Positions 1 to 8,335 of a stretch of DNA of 14,923 nucleotides are shown piece after piece. The stretch is from Rhodobacterales bacterium UBA5972 (lineage in GTDB: Bacteria > Pseudomonadota > Alphaproteobacteria > Rhodobacterales > Rhodobacteraceae). The stretch spans positions 1 through 14,923 of the forward strand of contig DJBQ01000076.1 in assembly GCA_002430125.1 (NCBI GenBank), read 5' to 3'. The translations under genes and the position numbers were made by a program. A model generated the notes under the pieces. It made no database searches. It had not been told where the DNA came from and saw only the letters and a list, made by a program, of their open reading frames with translations. Numbering within the stretch: position 1 is the stretch's first letter; each line of letters opens with the position of its first letter.

Positions 1-10
1 CGCCCTACCC

Positions 11-37
11 CCCGGGATATTTAGACCGAAAAGAAAT
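11..37. repeat. Possible Rhodobacterales intergenic motif (CCCGGGATATTT type)
   Basis: The stretch downstream of aroC holds CCCGGGATATTT followed by a purine-rich tail (GACCGAAAAGAAA). From memory, very similar strings often follow genes in Rhodobacteraceae genomes. Only one copy is visible here, so calling it a repeat rests on recollection rather than on this sequence. Its function is unknown; it may mark the 3' end of a gene lying to the left of the window. Confidence 0.3.
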
Positions 38-47
38 GCATCCTTGC

Positions 48-1151
48 TTATCCGATTAGGCCCTGATTCTCGCCTACTTGCCCGCGATGCAGCAACAGGT
101 GATCCAATATCACGCAGGCCATCATCGCTTCGCCCACCGGAACGGCGCGAATACCGACGCAGGGATCGTGGCGGCCTTTGGTCACGATTTGGGTTTGCTC
201 GCCAGATTTTGTGATCGTCTGGCGCGGCTTCAGGATCGAACTTGTTGGCTTGACCGCGAATCGGCAAATCACATCCTGACCGGTTGATATTCCGCCAAGA
301 ATGCCGCCGGCATGATTTGACGAAAACGTCGGCTGGCCATCGTTGCCCATGAAAATCTCGTCAGCATTGTCTTCGCCCGTCAGGGCGGCCGCATCCATAC
401 CTGCGCCGATTTCTACAGCTTTGACCGCGTTGATTGACATCATCGCAGCCGCTAGGTCGGTATCAAGCTTGGCATAAACCGGTGCGCCAAGACCGGCTGG
501 AACACCGCTGGCCACAACTTCCACCACCGCGCCAACCGAATTGCCGGATTTGCGCAACTCACCCAGATAGGCCTCCCATTCCTGTGCTGCTTTAGCATCC
601 GGCGTCCAGAACGGATTGGCCTCGACTTGGGCCATATCCACATTGTTGCGGTCGATTTTATGTGGGCCCATCTGCACCATATAACCGGTGATTTTTATGT
701 TTGGTGCCAGAGCTGCCAACGCCGCACGCGCCACGCCACCAGCCGCCACACGCGCTGCGGTTTCGCGCGCACTGGATCGCCCGCCACCACGGTAATCGCG
801 GATACCGTATTTCTGCCAATACGTGATATCCGCGTGCCCGGGGCGGAACTTTTCCATGATATCGGAATAATCCTTGCTGCGCTGATCGGTGTTGCGGATC
901 ATCAACTGGATCGGATGGCCGGTGGTTTTACCCTCGAACACGCCTGACAGGATTTCAACTTCGTCAGCTTCCTGCCGTTGAGTGGTGAATTTGTTCTGCC
1001 CCGGTTTGCGCCGGTCCAACCAATGTTGCAGCATTTCTTCTGTCAGCGGCACGTTTGGCGGGCAGCCGTCAACGGTTGCTCCCAAGGCCGGCCCGTGGCT
1101 TTCGCCCCAGGTGGTGACGGTGAACATGCGGCCAAAACTGTTGGTGGACAT
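48..1151 (-). CDS. aroC: Chorismate synthase
   Basis: Converts 5-enolpyruvylshikimate-3-phosphate to chorismate with reduced FMN, the last step of the shikimate pathway; cytosolic. The 367-residue length is normal for the family. The chorismate synthase signatures are present in order: GESHG near residues 16-20, RPGHAD near 103-108, [11 protein letters not shown] near 121-131, and [14 protein letters not shown] about 40 residues before the C-terminus. The ATG start is preceded by AAAGGAG (minus strand, about 1159-1165) at normal spacing and gives the typical N-terminus MSTNSFG. It lies 56 bases downstream of the MFS gene on the same strand, so it could be co-transcribed with it, but no functional link is evident. 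No unusual residues seen. Confidence 0.97.
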   Translation of the reverse strand: MSTNSFGRMFTVTTWGESHGPALGATVDGCPPNVPLTEEMLQHWLDRRKPGQNKFTTQRQEADEVEILSGVFEGKTTGHPIQLMIRNTDQRSKDYSDIMEKFRPGHADITYWQKYGIRDYRGGGRSSARETAARVAAGGVARAALAALAPNIKITGYMVQMGPHKIDRNNVDMAQVEANPFWTPDAKAAQEWEAYLGELRKSGNSVGAVVEVVASGVPAGLGAPVYAKLDTDLAAAMMSINAVKAVEIGAGMDAAALTGEDNADEIFMGNDGQPTFSSNHAGGILGGISTGQDVICRFAVKPTSSILKPRQTITKSGEQTQIVTKGRHDPCVGIRAVPVGEAMMACVILDHLLLHRGQVGENQGLIG

Positions 1152-1207
1152 AGATGCGCTCCTTTGCGTGTGTCTTATGCCTTAGGCGGTCAAGCCTGCC
1201 AAGATGT

Positions 1208-2392
1208 TTACACGACCCTTGCGGCGCGTTCCACCGAGGGCAGCGACAAAACCAGACCCAAACCGATCACCGCCAGCAGGGTTAAGCCTTGAAAGCCCAA
1301 CTGATAGCTGCCGGTCTGATCGAACGCCAATCCCATTAAGACCGGGCCGATCGCGCCACCGATTGTGCCAAAAAACAGCACGGTTCCGAAAATCGCACCA
1401 TGCGCGCGCATGCCGAAATAGCTGGCAACAGTTGGCGATACGACGGTGAACAGGCCACCATGCGCAAAGCCGTAACAACCGATTGCGATGAATAATGCCG
1501 TGTGGGCCGTTGTTCCGATCAGTGTGAACAAGCTTGCCGATAGAATGGCAAAGCACAGGGTAAATGCCTTTTTGCCGCCGATTTTGTCCACCAGCCCACC
1601 GACGGTCAGGCGACCCAGAATGCTGGCCCCGCCGATCACCGACAGCAAAACTGCCGCCTTGGCGCCGGTCATGCCCAGATCCATGCCATGCACGGCGATG
1701 TGCAAAGGGACTGCCATCATGGCCGGAAAGAACAGAAACTGGACAGCGCACAGGGTCCAGAACACACGGGTTTCTCGCGCGCGGGCAAAGCTTGTTCCGG
1801 ACTGCGCTGATACGCCGTCGGTACCTGCCGGTTTGGGTGGATGTTTCATCATCATTGCCGCAGCCAGCAACATAACCATTGCGCCGATGCCAAGGATCAC
1901 TAGGGCGGTACTCCAACCATAGACCGCGATCAGAATTGCCGCCAAAGGCGGGGTCAGCATCTGGCCCAAAGCGGTGCCAACTTTGACCACCCCGGACATG
2001 ATCCCGCGACGATGTTCAAACCAGCGTGCGACGGTTGACAGGGTGACAACATCATGCGTGCCAAGGCCAAGGCCGATCAGGGTGCCAAACAGGACGAACA
2101 ACTGCCAGGGCTGAGTGATCTGCGACAGAAAAATGAAGCCAAGACCATAGGAAAAACCCGTCACACTTAACACGCGGCGCGGGCCGAACCTGTCATTCAG
2201 CCGGCCACCGATAATGGCCAGAATGCCCATCATAACGACGCCAAGTGCTGAACTGCCTGACAGCAAGGTACGTGACCACCCAAACGCGGTTTCAAATTCC
2301 TTGATGAACAATCCATATGAAAACAACAGGCCGATGACCCCGAACTGGGTCAGGCAGGCACCGAGGACGACGATGTAACGGGATTGTGGCAC
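1208..2392 (-). CDS. MFS transporter, monocarboxylate/oxalate-formate antiporter-like
   Basis: Predicted inner-membrane secondary transporter of 394 residues with about 12 hydrophobic segments in two halves, separated by a polar loop near residues 188-208. MFS motif A is visible after TM2 (GRLNDRFGPRR, 63-73), with a second-half counterpart (GGLVDKIGGKK). The RWFEHRRG segment at about 123-130, followed by a Gly-rich helix, resembles the MCT/OFA branch that carries carboxylates such as lactate, pyruvate or oxalate. The substrate cannot be read from sequence. Translation starts at GTG (2390-2392), supported by an AAGGAA-type ribosome-binding site about 7 bases upstream. It is upstream of aroC on the same strand and divergent from thiB across about 500 bases. 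Confidence 0.85.
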   Translation of the reverse strand: MPQSRYIVVLGACLTQFGVIGLLFSYGLFIKEFETAFGWSRTLLSGSSALGVVMMGILAIIGGRLNDRFGPRRVLSVTGFSYGLGFIFLSQITQPWQLFVLFGTLIGLGLGTHDVVTLSTVARWFEHRRGIMSGVVKVGTALGQMLTPPLAAILIAVYGWSTALVILGIGAMVMLLAAAMMMKHPPKPAGTDGVSAQSGTSFARARETRVFWTLCAVQFLFFPAMMAVPLHIAVHGMDLGMTGAKAAVLLSVIGGASILGRLTVGGLVDKIGGKKAFTLCFAILSASLFTLIGTTAHTALFIAIGCYGFAHGGLFTVVSPTVASYFGMRAHGAIFGTVLFFGTIGGAIGPVLMGLAFDQTGSYQLGFQGLTLLAVIGLGLVLSLPSVERAARVV

Positions 2393-2519
2393 CGATTTTC
2401 CTTTGGGTTGACCGGCTGATTTGCAAGCCGTCTGTGGCAGTGAACAGGCGGTCGGGGCGGCTGAGGAGTTGGCCGGGCCATCTTGTGCAAGCTTTATGCA
2501 CCAGTTCGACAGCGGCTGC

Positions 2520-2722
2520 CAAGGCGGATTTCTGTGCTTTGGAACCAGCGCAATATGTGCGTCGCTATTATCCGGTTGCCAGCCGGAATGACCATGGCCA
2601 AGGCGGCGTCAGTTCCGCTTACCGGGCTTGCGGCCTTTCAGGCGGTGCACAGTTATTGGGTGGTTCAGATCGCTAAAGCAGTCCACTGCGTCGTGGCCAG
2701 ACATTGGAGTAGCCATCGCAAC
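2520..2722 (+). pseudogene. Probable relic of a medium-chain dehydrogenase/quinone reductase (MDR) gene
   Basis: In one forward frame, 2573-2647 reads RLPAGMTMAKAASVPLTGL followed by AAFQAV, which matches the MDR-family block just before the Rossmann fold (consensus like PAGMTMAEAASVPLTGLTA). After that, where about 25 residues with the GxGGVG nucleotide loop should follow, the frame goes directly to SYWVVQIAKA (about 2654-2680). This resembles the next MDR block (VGSFAVQIAKA) and continues with a decayed S-x-RN-like segment. A GGF in the neighbouring frame at 2523-2531 may be the preceding block. There is no credible start, no complete domain, and the frame runs into the riboswitch. I read it as a deleted and frameshifted fragment; chance similarity is the alternative. 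Otherwise 2393-2720 holds nothing I can identify. Confidence 0.4.
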
Positions 2723-2727
2723 CCATC

Positions 2728-2756
2728 TTGCACTCTCCGACAACTGATCTTATGCT
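2728..2756 (+). promoter_or_regulatory. Sigma-70-type promoter of thiBPQ
   Basis: TTGCAC (2728-2733) and TATGCT (2751-2756) are separated by exactly 17 bases, close to the housekeeping consensus. Transcription would start about 2762-2764, right at the 5' edge of the TPP aptamer, which is where the promoter is expected. Not tested; the fit of spacing and position is the main support. Confidence 0.65.
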
Positions 2757-2761
2757 TGCCC

Positions 2762-2847
2762 TCACCTCGGGGGGCCTGAAAAGGCTGAGATACGCATTAG
2801 CGTGACCCGCTGAACCTGAACCGGATCATACCGGCGGAGGGAAGGTA
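2762..2847 (+). promoter_or_regulatory. TPP (THI-box) riboswitch
   Basis: All hallmarks of the thiamine pyrophosphate aptamer are present. CUGAGA is at 2785-2790 and the ACCCG...GAACCUGA...CCGGAUCAUACCGG...GGAGGGAAGG core spans 2805-2845. Visible helices: P1 ACCT 2764-2767 with AGGT 2843-2846; P2 CGGG 2768-2771 with CCCG 2806-2809; P3 GCCT/AGGC 2774-2785 closed by a GAAA tetraloop; an extra stem ACGC/GCGT 2792-2803; P4 CCT 2815-2817 with AGG 2838-2840; P5 CCGG 2821-2824 with CCGG 2831-2834. It leads directly into the thiamine transporter operon, so TPP should repress uptake genes. No U-rich terminator follows before the start codon, which points to translational control. Confidence 0.95.
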
Positions 2848-2901
2848 GATGACACTTGTGTCCTTCACCCACCCAACGCCTGTGGACCATTGGAGGATAT
2901 G

Positions 2902-3906
2902 ATGATCAAGACATCCCTGATAGCTGCGGGATTTGCTTTTGCGCTTTTGGGCGCGGGCAATGCAGCCGACAAACCAGAATTAAACGTCTATACCTATGAC
3001 AGCTTCACGTCAGAATGGGGGCCCGGTCCACAGGTAAAAACCGCGTTCGAGGCGATCTGTGATTGCACGCTGAAGTTCACAACGGCAGGCGACGGGGCTG
3101 CTTTGTTGGCGCGGGTTCAGTTGGAGGGCAGCAACGGCAAGGCAGACGTGGTGTTGGGGCTGGATACCAATCTGACCGCGCGCGCCACCGCGACCGGATT
3201 ATTTGCACCCCTAAGCCGCGCGCCGGTCAAGTTGGATTTGCCGGTGGTTTGGGATGACCCGGTGTTCCTGCCCTATGATTGGGGTTATTTCGCATTTGTC
3301 TATGACAACACCAAACTAACGGAAGTTCCGACCTCGTTTGAATCGCTGGCGGCGGCACCTGCGGCGCTGAAAATCGTGATCGAAGACCCGCGCTCATCGA
3401 CCCCCGGTCTTGGGCTTTTGATGTGGGTGAAGGCAGCTTACGGCGACCGCGCGCCTGAAATTTGGGCCGGTCTTCAGCCGCATATCCTGACGGTCACCAA
3501 AGGCTGGTCCGAGGCTTACGGAATGTTCCTGAACGGCGAGGCGGATATGGTTTTGTCCTATACAACCTCGCCTGCCTATCACCGGATTGCTGAAAGCGAT
3601 GCCAGTAAATCCGCTGCTGTCTTTGACGAAGGGCATTATATGCAGGTTGAGGTTGCCGGAAAACTCAAGGCGGCGCCGCAGCCAGAACTTGCGGATAGGT
3701 TTCTGGCCTTCATGTTGTCGCCGGAATTCCAGTCTTTGATCCCGGCAACCAATTGGATGTATCCCGCGGTGATGCCCGAGGCCGGTTTGCCGGAAGGGTT
3801 CGATGCACCGCTTGACCCCGCCAAAGCGCTGTTGTTTTCCGCAAGTGATGCCGCAGCCAAGCGTGATAGCGCGCTTGATGAATGGCTGACAGCGCTTAGC
3901 AAATAG
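2902..3906 (+). CDS. thiB: Thiamine ABC transporter, periplasmic substrate-binding protein
   Basis: Binds thiamine, thiamine phosphate and TPP in the periplasm and delivers them to ThiPQ. The 334-residue product starts with a Sec signal peptide (about 1-21, ending GNA) followed by the mature start ADKPELNVYTYDSF. It tracks E. coli TbpA/ThiB closely: EWGPGP (38-43), a CDC pair (53-55), ADVVLGLD (81-88), FVYD (132-135), EDPRSSTPGLGLL (161-173), KGWSEAYG (200-207), LSYTTSPAY (218-226) and NWMYP. The aromatic residues that sandwich thiamine in TbpA appear conserved (for example W202, Y220). Start choice: GGAGG at 2892-2896 favours the ATG at 2902 (5-base spacing); the TTG at 2890 and ATG at 2899 lie inside or too close to that site. 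First gene of the riboswitch-controlled operon. Confidence 0.96.
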   Translation: MIKTSLIAAGFAFALLGAGNAADKPELNVYTYDSFTSEWGPGPQVKTAFEAICDCTLKFTTAGDGAALLARVQLEGSNGKADVVLGLDTNLTARATATGLFAPLSRAPVKLDLPVVWDDPVFLPYDWGYFAFVYDNTKLTEVPTSFESLAAAPAALKIVIEDPRSSTPGLGLLMWVKAAYGDRAPEIWAGLQPHILTVTKGWSEAYGMFLNGEADMVLSYTTSPAYHRIAESDASKSAAVFDEGHYMQVEVAGKLKAAPQPELADRFLAFMLSPEFQSLIPATNWMYPAVMPEAGLPEGFDAPLDPAKALLFSASDAAAKRDSALDEWLTALSK

Positions 3907-3908
3907 CC

Positions 3909-5450
3909 ATGCTGCGCGTCGCCGGGTTCACTGCTGCCGGATTGCTCGCCTTGCTGACTTTGGGCACGCTGGTGGTCGTGGCTCTACATGCGGGCGGCAC
4001 AGCGAGGTTGATCGTGTCAGATTGGGCAGCGATCAGGTTTACGCTGACCCAAGCCGTGGTTTCAGCCGTCCTAAGCGTCGGCATTGCGATCCCGATGGCG
4101 CGCGCACTGTCGCGGCGTCAGTTTGTGGGGCGTGGCTTGCTGATAACGCTGCTGGGTGCGCCGTTTATCCTGCCAGTGATTGTGGCGGTTCTGGGATTGT
4201 TGGCGGTGTTCGGGCGGACGGGCATCCTCAACCAGTTTTTGGGGTTCTGGGGTGCGGCGCCGATCAGCATCTACGGCTTTTCCGGCGTCGTTCTGGCGCA
4301 TGTGTTTTTCAACCTGCCACTGGCGACCCGGTTGATTCTGCAAGGTTGGGGACGGGTTCCCGCCGAACGGTTTCGGCTGGCAGCACAACTTGGCATGGGG
4401 TCGAGCGCGATCTTCCGGCATCTGGAATGGCCGATGTTGCGAACTGTTGTGCCGGGTATTTTGGTAACCGTGTTTTTGTTGTGCCTGACCAGCTTTGCCG
4501 TCGCGTTGACGCTTGGCGGCGGGCCAAAGGCGACAACGGTTGAGCTGGCGATTTATCAGGCGTTGCGGTTTGACTTTGATCTGCCCAAGGCGGCTCTGCT
4601 GGCGATGGCGCAGTTCGGGCTTTGTGCGATTGCTGCATTTGTGGCGTGGTCGGTGGCGCGGCCCGAGGTGCGTGACATCGCGCTTGACCGCCCGGTTGAC
4701 CGGTGGGACAGCGCCGCTTTGTCGGCGCGGTTAGGCGATTTTCTGGTCCTCAGCCTTGGGGCGGCCTTTCTGATCCTGCCATTGGCGATGATTAGCCTGA
4801 ACGGTCTGCCGCATTTGTTGGACCTGCCGCAATCGGTTTTCTCGGCCGCTATACGGTCAGTCATTGTGGCGCTTTCGGCGGCTGGTCTGACGGTATTTTT
4901 GGGGTTGCCGCTGGCTTTCACCATCATCCGCAGCCGCCGCGTCGGTGGTCTGATTGAGGCGTCGGCCTATCTGGCACTTGCCGCCTCGCCAATGGTGATG
5001 GGGACCGGACTGTTCTTGCTGTTATTCGCCTGGATCAACCCGGCTGAAATCGCGTTGCCGCTGACCGCTTTGGTCAACGCGACACTGAGCCTGCCGTTTT
5101 GCCTGCGCGCGATACTGCCTGCCATCAGAACCGTCGAGGGCCGGTATGGCAGGTTGGCGCAAAGTATGGGCGTCACTGGCTTTGGCTATTTTCGCCTGAT
5201 CCTGTGGCCGAATATCCGGCCAGCCGTTGGGTTTTCAGCCGGGTTGACGGCCGCCTTGTCGATGGGCGATCTTGGCGTTGTCGCGCTGTTTGCCGATCCC
5301 GATCAGGCGACTTTGCCGCTGGTTTTGTACCGGTTGATGTCGGCTTATAAGATCGGGGCCGCCAGCGGCGCCGGGCTTTTGTTACTGGGTCTCAGCCTTG
5401 GCCTGTTCTGGATTTTTGATCGCGGGGGTCGGCTGAATGCTGCAACTTGA
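3909..5450 (+). CDS. thiP: Thiamine ABC transporter, fused permease
   Basis: Inner-membrane permease of the ThiBPQ importer. At 513 residues it has two tandem binding-protein-dependent permease domains, as usual for ThiP, each with an EAA-type coupling loop that contacts the ATPase: first near residues 151-170 (PAERFRLAAQLGMG), second near 409-430 (EGRYGRLAQSMGVTGFG). Two blocks are close to E. coli ThiP: LTLGGGPKATTVELAIYQAL (201-220) and SMGDLGVVALF (451-461). About 11-12 hydrophobic helices are apparent. The ATG comes 2 bases after the thiB stop and lacks a clear ribosome-binding site, so translation is probably coupled to thiB. Its 3' end overlaps thiQ by 14 bases. Confidence 0.96.
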   Translation: MLRVAGFTAAGLLALLTLGTLVVVALHAGGTARLIVSDWAAIRFTLTQAVVSAVLSVGIAIPMARALSRRQFVGRGLLITLLGAPFILPVIVAVLGLLAVFGRTGILNQFLGFWGAAPISIYGFSGVVLAHVFFNLPLATRLILQGWGRVPAERFRLAAQLGMGSSAIFRHLEWPMLRTVVPGILVTVFLLCLTSFAVALTLGGGPKATTVELAIYQALRFDFDLPKAALLAMAQFGLCAIAAFVAWSVARPEVRDIALDRPVDRWDSAALSARLGDFLVLSLGAAFLILPLAMISLNGLPHLLDLPQSVFSAAIRSVIVALSAAGLTVFLGLPLAFTIIRSRRVGGLIEASAYLALAASPMVMGTGLFLLLFAWINPAEIALPLTALVNATLSLPFCLRAILPAIRTVEGRYGRLAQSMGVTGFGYFRLILWPNIRPAVGFSAGLTAALSMGDLGVVALFADPDQATLPLVLYRLMSAYKIGAASGAGLLLLGLSLGLFWIFDRGGRLNAAT

Positions 5451-6129
5451 CAATGTGGTGATCCGTCAACAGGATTTTTCGCTGCGCGCAAACTGGTCCG
5501 TCAATGCCGGTCGCAAAGTTGCGATAATCGGGCCATCAGGCGGCGGGAAATCCACCTTGCTGGCGGCTATCGCGGGCTTTGTTGCGGTGTCAGACGGCCG
5601 GATCATCGCCGACAGTCGTGACATAACGGCCTTGCCGCCCGGCGCACGACCGATCAGCCTGCTGTTTCAGGATCACAACCTTTTCGCGCATCTCAGCCTT
5701 GGCGATAACGTCGCGCTTGGCCTTTCGCCGCGCCTTAAGCTGTCGCCGGATCAGTGGCGCAAGGTTAGCGAAAGCCTTGCAACGGTTGGCCTTGAAGGAA
5801 TGGAAGCCCGCAAACCCGCGACGCTTTCAGGCGGCCAGCAAAGCCGGGCAGCCCTGGCGCGCATCTTGTTGATGTCGCGCCCGGTGGTGCTGATGGATGA
5901 ACCCTTCAGCGCGCTTGGCCCTGCTATGAAGGCTGAAATGCTGGATCTTGTGATGAAAACCCTTGGTCAGACCAAGGCCACATTACTGATGGTCACCCAT
6001 GATCCGAATGACGCGATCAGGCTTGGGGACCAGACTATTTTGCTGGATGATGGCGTCGCCAACGCCCCGGTTGACACGCAAACGCTGTTTGCGGACCCAC
6101 CCGCCGCTTTGAAAGCATATTTAGGCTAA
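5437..6129 (+). CDS. thiQ: Thiamine ABC transporter, ATP-binding protein
   Basis: Cytosolic ATPase that powers thiamine uptake with ThiB and ThiP. The 230 residues form a single ABC domain with all motifs in order: Walker A GPSGGGKST (32-40), Q-loop Q78, signature LSGGQQSR (130-137), Walker B VVLMDEPF (150-157) and switch histidine H188 in VTHDP. FQDHNLFAHLS (77-87) is characteristic of ThiQ-type ATPases. Its ATG lies inside the last codons of thiP (14-base overlap in another frame), pointing to translational coupling. It is the last gene of the operon and is followed by the hairpin at 6140-6165. Confidence 0.96.
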   Translation: MLQLDNVVIRQQDFSLRANWSVNAGRKVAIIGPSGGGKSTLLAAIAGFVAVSDGRIIADSRDITALPPGARPISLLFQDHNLFAHLSLGDNVALGLSPRLKLSPDQWRKVSESLATVGLEGMEARKPATLSGGQQSRAALARILLMSRPVVLMDEPFSALGPAMKAEMLDLVMKTLGQTKATLLMVTHDPNDAIRLGDQTILLDDGVANAPVDTQTLFADPPAALKAYLG

Positions 6130-6139
6130 CCAATGAAAA

Positions 6140-6165
6140 AGGGCGCGCCGCGAAAGGCACGCCCT
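6140..6165 (-). terminator. Intrinsic terminator between thiQ and petC
   Basis: AGGGCGCGCC (6140-6149) pairs with GGCACGCCCT (6156-6165) around a GCGAAA loop, a 10-bp stem with one C-A mismatch. Read on the minus strand the stem is followed by a run of five T residues (complement of 6136-6140), so it is a good terminator for the petABC transcript. On the plus strand only AAAATTT follows, so it is a weaker terminator for thiBPQ but may serve both convergent operons. Confidence 0.8.
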
Positions 6166-6189
6166 AAAATTTCCGCAATCAAGGACCTG

Positions 6190-6969
6190 TCAGTCTTTGC
6201 GCTTGGGTCCGGCCCAAAGTTTCTTGTTGCTCAGATACAAAAGCGACGTCAGCAGCACCATGAAGGCCACCGCCAAAAAGCCGGTATTCTTGCGCGCCAT
6301 CATCTTTGGTTCAGCCGCCCACATCAAAAATGCCGACACATCCTCGGCCATATGCTCGACCGAATTGGGATGCCCGTCGCGATATTCAACTGCGCCGTCT
6401 TCCAGTGGCGGGTTCATCGAAATCCAACCACTCGAAAATGCATGGTTTTCATAAAGCGTCACGCCGGCCTGGGTTTTTTCCTCGCCGGTGAACCCGGTCA
6501 GGATTGAGGCGATATATTCGGCCCCGCCCATGCCCTGGACAATTTGATTGATCCCCAAACCCATCGGGCCGTGAAAGCCGGCACGCGCCTTGGCCATCAG
6601 GCTTAAGTCAGGCGCGCCAACGGCAGTATTGGCCGGAAACTTGTCCGACGGCCTGCCGGGCCGGGTTTCGCCGGTTTCAGCGTCTGTGACGTCAAACAAG
6701 GCGGCAAAGGCTTTGACCTGCTCTGCTTCCAATTGCGGGCCACCTGGTTCAGCCAATGCGCGGAACGCCACTTGGCGCAGGCCGTGGCAAGCCGAGCAGA
6801 CTTCCTTGTAGACCTGCAAGCCGCGCTGCAACTGATGTACGTCGAATTTACCGAACGGGCCTTCAAACGAAAAGGCGAAATCTTCGGTGTGACCTGTGCC
6901 CGCGGCATTGGTTGCCCCTGTTCCCAAGCCGAATGCAACGAGTGCTGCGAGTATGCTGTTCTTAATCAT
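6190..6969 (-). CDS. petC: Cytochrome c1 of the cytochrome bc1 complex
   Basis: Accepts electrons from the Rieske protein and passes them to soluble or membrane cytochrome c on the periplasmic side. The 259-residue precursor has a signal peptide (1-21, ending TNA), a mature start [13 protein letters not shown], a covalent haem site CSACH (58-62), the axial-ligand region WISMNPPL (probable ligand M185) and a C-terminal membrane anchor (about 229-247) followed by a basic tail. I chose the ATG at 6967-6969 because it starts the signal peptide and has an AGGGAC-type ribosome-binding site; the open frame extends further only inside petB. It starts 22 bases after the petB stop. Confidence 0.96.
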   Translation of the reverse strand: MIKNSILAALVAFGLGTGATNAAGTGHTEDFAFSFEGPFGKFDVHQLQRGLQVYKEVCSACHGLRQVAFRALAEPGGPQLEAEQVKAFAALFDVTDAETGETRPGRPSDKFPANTAVGAPDLSLMAKARAGFHGPMGLGINQIVQGMGGAEYIASILTGFTGEEKTQAGVTLYENHAFSSGWISMNPPLEDGAVEYRDGHPNSVEHMAEDVSAFLMWAAEPKMMARKNTGFLAVAFMVLLTSLLYLSNKKLWAGPKRKD

Positions 6970-6991
6970 CTCGTCTGTCCCTTTGTTCTGT

Positions 6992-8323
6992 TCATTCAGC
7001 CGCAGACGCAGATGCGTCTTTGGGTGGGTAATGGGCATCGAAGTCTTCTTCGATGGTTGCAGGCACTGGCAGTGGTTTTTCAAACACGCCCAGCAGCGGC
7101 AAGACCACCAGGAAATACCCGAACCAATAGCTGGCACCGATCAGTGATATCACCGGAACCATGCCTTCGGCAGGTTGCGAGCCGCACCATGTCAGCACCA
7201 CGAAATCCACCGCCAGCAACCAGAACCACCACTTGAACGACGGGCGATACTTGCCCGAGCGCACGGTTGAGGTGTCTAGCCAAGGCACGAAGACCATCAC
7301 GATGATCGACGCGAACATCGCGATTACGCCAAAGAACTTGGCGTCAACGATGCCGCCGGTCACAAGGTTGACCAACTGAACCGCCCAAACGTCCGAGGTA
7401 AAGGCCCGCAGAATTGCGTAGAACGGCAGGTAGTACCATTCAGGTACAATATGCGCCGGTGTCACCAGCGGATTGGCTTCGGTGTAGTTGTCCGGATGAC
7501 CCAGATAGTTCGGCATAAAGTATGTGATCGCAAAAAAGATAGTCAGAACGACGCCCAGCGCGAACAAGTCTTTCACCACAAAGTACGGCCAGAACGGCAG
7601 CGTGTCTTTCTCAGCCCCGGCTTTCGAGCCGCGGCGCACTTCAACCCCTGACGGATTGTTGTTGCCGGTGGTATGGAACGCCCAGATATGCACGATCACC
7701 AGACCGGCCAGAACAAAGGGCAGCAGGTAATGCAGGCTGAAAAAACGGTTCAGCGTTGCGTTATCAACCGCAGGTCCGCCCAGAAGCCATGTCTGGATAG
7801 TTTCACCAATGCCCGGGATCGCACCGAAAAACCCGGTGATAACCGTAGCACCCCAGAAAGACATCTGACCCCAAGGCAAAACATAGCCAAGAAAACCGGT
7901 TGCCATCATCACCAGATAGATCAGCATGCCGACAATCCAGGTGACTTCACGCGGCGCCTTGTAAGACCCGTAATAAAGACTCCGGAAAATATGGAGATAG
8001 ACCGCAAAGAAGAATAATGACGCGCCGTTAGCGTGCAGATACCGCAAAGCCCAGCCGCCGTTCACGTCGCGCATGATATGTTCGACACTGTCAAACGCCA
8101 TGCTGGTATGCGGCGTATAATGCATCGCCAGCACAATACCCGTCGCCAGTTGCAGCGCCAGACAGAACGCCAGAACGATGCCCCAGATCCACATCCAGTT
8201 CAGGTTCTTCGGTGTGGGGATCATCAATGTGTCATATAGGATGCTGACAACGGGCAAACGCTCGTGCAGCCATTTTTCTACGCCCGTTTTGGGCTCGTAA
8301 TGATCGTGTGGAATACCGGCCAT
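6992..8323 (-). CDS. petB: Cytochrome b of the cytochrome bc1 complex
   Basis: Membrane core of ubiquinol:cytochrome c reductase, carrying haems bL and bH and both quinone sites. At 443 residues it is the long, unsplit bc1-type protein with eight expected membrane helices, not the shorter b6 form. The four haem-ligand histidines fall at H97, H111, H198 and H212, the same numbering as Rhodobacter cytochrome b. The Qo-site motif PEWY is at 294-297, and the conserved [18 protein letters not shown] block is at 146-163. ATG start with an AAGGGAG ribosome-binding site. The C-terminus is Ala/Ser-rich and variable. Middle gene of petABC, 12 bases after petA. Confidence 0.98.
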   Translation of the reverse strand: MAGIPHDHYEPKTGVEKWLHERLPVVSILYDTLMIPTPKNLNWMWIWGIVLAFCLALQLATGIVLAMHYTPHTSMAFDSVEHIMRDVNGGWALRYLHANGASLFFFAVYLHIFRSLYYGSYKAPREVTWIVGMLIYLVMMATGFLGYVLPWGQMSFWGATVITGFFGAIPGIGETIQTWLLGGPAVDNATLNRFFSLHYLLPFVLAGLVIVHIWAFHTTGNNNPSGVEVRRGSKAGAEKDTLPFWPYFVVKDLFALGVVLTIFFAITYFMPNYLGHPDNYTEANPLVTPAHIVPEWYYLPFYAILRAFTSDVWAVQLVNLVTGGIVDAKFFGVIAMFASIIVMVFVPWLDTSTVRSGKYRPSFKWWFWLLAVDFVVLTWCGSQPAEGMVPVISLIGASYWFGYFLVVLPLLGVFEKPLPVPATIEEDFDAHYPPKDASASAAE

Positions 8324-8335
8324 TTACTGTCTCCC

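Noticed and set aside
2483-2779. 98-codon open frame upstream of thiB
   Set aside because: It starts at TTG without a ribosome-binding site, runs through the thi promoter and into the TPP aptamer, and shows only broken MDR-like blocks. I treat it as a relic, not a gene.
2890-2901. Upstream TTG and ATG starts for thiB
   Set aside because: The TTG overlaps the GGAGG ribosome-binding site and ATG 2899 is only 2 bases from it; ATG 2902 has proper spacing and starts the signal peptide directly.
4071-4927. Long minus-strand open frames (116 and 123 codons) inside thiP
   Set aside because: They are antisense to a well-supported permease gene in GC-rich DNA, have proline/arginine-rich nonsense-like products and no ribosome-binding sites.
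7673-8017. 114-codon plus-strand open frame across petB
   Set aside because: Antisense shadow of conserved cytochrome b; the predicted protein is low-complexity Arg/Gln/His-rich with no recognisable domain.
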